Source: Gonatopus flavifemur (Eukaryota > Arthropoda > Insecta > Hymenoptera > Dryinidae). From it: a DNA stretch of 64,000 nt. Location: the NCBI GenBank assembly GCA_018340375.1, contig JAFFJZ010000003.1, forward strand, positions 13,144,001 to 13,208,000, read 5' to 3'. Numbering within the stretch: the first letter of the stretch is position 1; every line of letters starts with the position of its first letter. Positions 59,961-64,000 of the stretch are shown in pieces. A program made the position numbers and the translations under genes. The notes beneath the pieces are model-generated. The model made no database searches. It was not told the DNA's origin and was given only the letters and a program-made list of their open reading frames with translations.

Positions 59961-60126
59961 CACTGTTGGTGGATTTCGTCCCCTCATCGTGGGAGAATTG
60001 TTTTTCCATAAAGAATGAGGGATCTTTCCACCACTTTGAGGAATTATTTTCTATTTTGGGTATTAAATCCTCTACAAATGGAGGGAAAGTCCATCTATCT
60101 AAATTTCACAATCATTTTTTACAGTG
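59961..60126. mobile_element. MITE, 166 bp, CACTGT/ACAGTG ends, CA-flanked
   Basis: CACTGTTGGTGG at 59961 and ATTTTTTACAGTG ending at 60126. CA occurs on both sides (59959-59960 and 60127-60128), and TA precedes the left CA. The right end is identical for 13 bp to that of 2729-2981, but the interior differs and is built from GTGG/CCAC, GGGAGAATT and GAGGGA words in both orientations. Non-coding. Confidence 0.72.
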
Positions 60127-61440
60127 CAACCATACGATTAGTCAAATTCTGAATTTTTAGCGTAAAATTTACACAAATAAATCCCAGACAGCAAAAATGA
60201 TTAATTTGTATTTACAAAGAATTCTCCAGAAGTTCTCGAATAGCGTTCGTTATGAGGGGAAATATAAATTCATAGAATTCAAAATGAATACAAGCAATTT
60301 CGAAATTTAGATGCTTTTATCGATAACTCAATTGTGTTGGAGTGAGACCATCGATTTGAACTTGATGAAATTCTACTGTTCACAAACGGATTTTCAGTTC
60401 GTTCACTGTTGAACAGTATGAACGTAATTTCCCATACATCTCCCAGATATCTCTTTTTCAATATAGATAAAATGAAATCAAGATTTCTCACGTTCAATCA
60501 AATACGTCAATGTTTCATGTTAACGCAAACTGAAAAAGTCTGACAAGTGACGTAAAATGCGTATATAAATATGAAAGTATAAGATTGCTAAGGGAGTGAG
60601 AAAGTTGATGCCGAAAATATAGAATTCTTATATCTCACATCCACGCGGGAACAAATCTTGCGATATAAAGTATCGTGATTTTTCGAGACCTCGAAGATAG
60701 ATTGTATTTATTACGAGGCTGTCAATCACTCCAGTTCGTTTATTATCGAATGACAGAATTGAATGCCAGAAACTATAGATGTTGGAAAAATACATGTTAA
60801 AAGATTGTGTGGCTCTCATTTCTCTCAATTTCACATCTTGTATAAGTTTTTGATTCAAAATTCTGAATTGATTGATGAAACAAAACTTAATACGAGAATC
60901 CAGAGAGCCATGATTCTAGAAACTTCACCCGTACGAATTCGTTATAGTTTTCCTAAGCTACATGATGGATCATTGTGAATCAAGTGGCATGGAATCCTTT
61001 TCGCTTCTACAAATCCCTTCAAATACAACCTCAGTGTATTCACAAGTGGACCAAGAACTTTGCGAAAGACGATTTTTGAATATAGTAGTACTTCATTGAA
61101 GCACATCGTGTATATTTTCACGAAGTATTAAACCTCTTCTCAAGATGTTAATCTTAAATTCAGGTTTCCAGAATCATTCTTCGAATAACACAACGGAAAA
61201 ATCTTCAGCATTCAAAGGAATATATTCAACGTACAATGAATGAAAAAATCGAGTCCAAAAAAACACTCAACCGGTTAGTTTAATCCATTTTCTCGCATTT
61301 GTGTGCGAAACGAGGGAAACAAGGGAGAACAAAAACAAATAATAATGAGAAGCACCGAGTGTAATATTCATTTTCGCTCTTCAATGTTACGAAGATATTT
61401 ACAACGTCATTCGCTATATTTTTAATCTCTTCAGCTATCT
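60127..61440. other. Unassigned AT-rich DNA
   Basis: Nothing recognisable. Short frames on both strands near 60628-60978 are shadows of each other and lack any domain I know. Confidence 0.5.
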
Positions 61441-61841
61441 TCCTTTCTCTTTCCTGGTTATCTATACGTGTATCGCACGTTACGTTTTATCAGGGTTGCT
61501 TTTGTTTGTTTTCACGGGACGTTGGTGGTGGCCCAGCCTGGGTGAACCTCGACCGCATCCTCACATGGCTTATTTTGCCTTGGCATTACCGTATACCAGA
61601 TAGTGTAGAAAGGAATCTTCTTTCTCTCTCTTTCTCCCTCAGCATTCTCGGCTCACATTCCATAATGCTGCGGTATTACTGCGGATGTCTGAGCTCGCTA
61701 ACCGGTAAATATGAGTTTTCACTTGGTAGTGCACGCGTCGTTGCAGATGCTGCTGCTACTGCTGCTTTAGAGTTATCTTCTATGACTATGCTCGGCTACC
61801 AGGGGTGGTTCCATTTTTACCTCGTTAATTACGATTATGCG

Positions 61842-61842
61842 T

Positions 61843-61873
<31 letters not shown>

Positions 61874-61886
61874 AGTCGTCGTCGAC
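61842..61886. repeat. (GTC)n microsatellite
   Basis: About fourteen GTC units with one GTA interruption, the longest triplet run in the window. Confidence 0.93.
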
Positions 61887-62194
61887 GTTGTCCTCCTCCT
61901 AAGGGACAAGAATGTTGTGACGATGGCAAAACGCCACCACGAGTACACATCCGTTACACGACCGATACAATTTTTATTCATAAATTAATGTCTGGATGTT
62001 AATGATGTATCATTCGTCATATGAATTTAGTACGCTATCTCTAGAGAATACATTTCAACTTTTTTCAGTATAAATAGATTCAACGTATTGTTCGCGATTT
62101 TAATTCCATCCCTCCTCGCCTTACGTAAAACATTCGAATTTCGTGATGACAATTTGCTAAGTTTTTCAAATCTTCGACCATTCGCTTTTTCCAG

Positions 62195-62221
62195 ACTTCT
62201 TCTTCTTCTGCTTCTTCTTCT
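62195..62221. repeat. (TTC)n microsatellite
   Basis: Eight to nine TTC units with one CTG interruption. Confidence 0.88.
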
Positions 62222-63009
62222 CGTTTCTCACCAATCTTTTGCTATGAAACTTCTAGTTCCTTATCGACTTTCTTACCAAACTTCGAATTTTCTAAATGAT
62301 GTTTTTCTAAGTGTTCAACTTCTCTGATACGTATATTTCCTCGAATCGTCAACTTTTTCAATTATAGTTTATTTTTCTTATCTTCATCGATGACAGAAAA
62401 CAAACAGTTTAATTTATTCCGAATTTAATATCTTTTATGTACGGTCTCCCGTGTTGAAAGTTATACAAATTATTTCGAATCTGTTCTCAAGCTCAATAAA
62501 ATTTATAGAAATCTCCTCCCGGGAAGGAAAGAAGGAATAACGAATGGAAATAAAATCCCTGACACGCGTTCGAGAGACTCGAGTGGTATATAGTTTTATA
62601 CACGTTACATAGTTATCCAGAGAAAGTCTAGACACTTAAGAGGGAACTAGGATTAGTCTACGTGGAACTGACGCCCACAAAACACAATACGAAGTGAGTC
62701 ATGTATTGCTTTACTGGCCCCACAAGGGTAGTTCCATCTCGATGTACGCACAAAGCAGCTAGCTCTCCTTTGAAGGAATTTCGAGCAACGAGTCTGTAAA
62801 GATGTGAAGAAGTTATCTTTCGAACGTGTACTCTTATTCCACGTACACAGCGATATGTAGATGAAATTCCATTCGCTGACTCTACGAAAAATTGATAGCA
62901 TCCAAAAAAATTTAAATAAAAATAAATACCTTTGGAATGAGGATAATTTTTCTTATAAGTTGTGTTGAAAATTTACCAAGAGAAAATACAAAAAATATAT
63001 GAACGAGAA

Positions 63010-63460
63010 AAAGAAGAAGAAAAGGAAAAGACTCGTTTCGCTTGACGCGAGAAGCTCAATGGTCCCTTGCTGACTAATTGCCGCTCTGGTTCACCGTTTC
63101 TACACCGAAGTTTCTGGGAAATATTGCTTTCGTGGTTCGAACCAGCTGTAAAGACTGCCTCGGGGAAAGGCACGAGCCTGCTATCCGTAACCGGGAGTGC
63201 GGAACCAACCGAGGTCATGTATTCTCAAGTTTCCCGGCTAAATATAGAGTTCTTAACTCTCGAGCAAGTCCAACTCTAGGGCCACTCTTCGAGTCTAGTC
63301 TTGGCGTTCCCCTGGTCTTCAGAATTGGGATCCGGCTGGTTCTCAACTACCCCATACTTCCCGACTCTCACTTAAATGCTCCTGTTTAATTAGGAATTAG
63401 CCAGTGAGATATGCTTTGCCTGAGTTATTGCTGACTAAATAAACTTCTCGGTCCAGAAGT
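63010..63460. other. GC-rich patch bounded by an 11-bp direct repeat
   Basis: Clearly GC-richer and of higher complexity than its flanks. TTGCTGACTAA occurs at 63067-63077 and again at 63428-63438, 361 bp apart. AATAAA lies at 63438-63443, just inside the right end. A purine-rich AAGAAG tract precedes the left end. The pattern would fit a small inserted element (solo long terminal repeat or similar) or a 3' exon with a polyadenylation signal. I recognise no protein in any frame and cannot choose between these. Confidence 0.4.
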
Positions 63461-64000
63461 TGTGTACATATATATATATGTATGTATGTGTATACGCGCT
63501 GTGTTTGGGGGAACAATTCTTCATCGTCGTAACTTGCTGTGTTGTACTGTGAAATTTACTTTCCTTATCCAGCTTGAGAATATCAAAAGTTTGTTCGAGT
63601 CGCGCTCAATGTACTGGCGTGGAATACGAAAGGAAAATGAAAGGTGCACCTTTGTCGTCGAGAATAATACCCTATACATGGAACGATGATGATAATAATA
63701 ATAATTATTATTATTATAATCCATCGAATTTCGCCTTGGAGGTGAATAAAAAAGAACATGTATTCAGACAATTCCTATACAAGATTGAAAAAGCTAAATG
63801 TTCGTTTCTTCCTCTACATTTACAAGATAGCGTATATCGATACTGGAACATAATTGATTGACAATCTTAAGTCGTCGAATTCATGATCAACAAAATACAA
63901 GATACACATTTTATTCGAATGCAGTATGAATCAACGAACCAACTGATACGATTATTCGATTCATGAGTTGTGTTACACAAATGATATATACAAGCTGATT
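63461..64000. other. Unassigned DNA to the window end
   Basis: A TA/TGTA tract near 63466-63492 and an ATAATAATTATTAT inverted triplet tract at 63685-63720. The remainder is AT-rich with no recognisable feature. A 95-codon frame at 63574-63861 spans the triplet tract and is not supported. Confidence 0.55.
63685..63720. repeat. (GAT)n(AAT)n(ATT)n self-complementary tract
   Basis: Three GAT units, then ATA/AAT units, switching to TTA/ATT units. The second half is the complement of the first. Confidence 0.85.

Larger units (their letters stand above)
61441..63009. other. Unassigned DNA with triplet repeats
   Basis: A GTC triplet run at 61842-61886 and a TTC run at 62195-62221. The 160-codon plus-strand frame at 61506-61988 runs through the GTC repeat, which gives a valine tract. 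It has no recognisable domain and I do not call it. Confidence 0.5.

Noticed and set aside
61506..61988. 160-codon plus-strand open frame with an alanine run and a valine run
   Set aside because: The valine run is a GTC microsatellite and the rest matches no family I know.
1..64000. Known insect microRNAs, telomeric TTAGG arrays, CRISPR-like arrays and viral integrations
   Set aside because: I looked for mature sequences of common insect microRNAs from memory, for TTAGG tandems, for regularly spaced repeats and for recognisable viral proteins, and saw none.

Overview
The window looks like non-coding eukaryotic DNA, most likely from an insect and possibly a hymenopteran. The grounds are indirect. 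It is AT-rich but not CpG-depleted (cga and tcga words are common everywhere). It is dense in short microsatellites and small terminal-inverted-repeat (TIR) elements flanked by TA. In 64 kb the longest ATG-started open frame is 202 codons, and none of the long frames resembles a protein family I recognise. Nothing looks bacterial or viral. The host assignment is inference. I see no gene, tRNA, rRNA, known microRNA or CRISPR array that I can support. The window is best read as a gene desert or the inside of a very large intron.

What can be supported is a population of short non-autonomous DNA transposons and foldback elements. The commonest type ends in CACTG...CAGTG or a variant and usually sits between TA dinucleotides: 2729-2981, 6884-7080 (nested in another element), 8877-9490, 46916-47316, 47431-47664, 48374-48608 (CACAG/CCGTG ends), 59961-60126 and perhaps a 48-bp palindrome at 55027-55074. 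None carries a transposase, so any mobilising enzyme would have to be encoded elsewhere. Other families are a second MITE type (6694-7163 and 29090-29288), a TAAGCAGGG-ended element (30197-30496, with a diverged relative at 56585-56850), a GTCCA-T-AATTACGT-ended element (31110-31475), an element with about 170-bp inverted repeats (31684-32254), an AT-rich dispersed repeat (four copies), and long near-perfect palindromes at 30816-30956, 46722-46882, 48374-48608 and 54038-54193.

Layout: 1-9.5 kb is unassigned DNA with four MITEs. 9.5-23 kb is mostly featureless AT-rich DNA with a few degenerate GC-richer repeat modules. 23.2-29 kb is richer in CpG and simple repeats. 29-32.7 kb is a dense nest of elements. 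33-46.4 kb is unassigned, with triplet and dinucleotide repeats. 46.4-48.7 kb is the densest nest, six or more elements side by side or nested. 48.7-64 kb is mixed, with two more palindromes, three MITE-like elements, and an unusual GC-rich patch at 63.0-63.45 kb.

No genes are seen to work together here. The most informative biology is the history of transposon insertion: one family-A element inserted into a family-B element, with an uninterrupted family-B copy 22 kb away marking the empty site. I found no convincing new biological system. The long palindromes, which could be transcribed into hairpin RNA, are the best leads.
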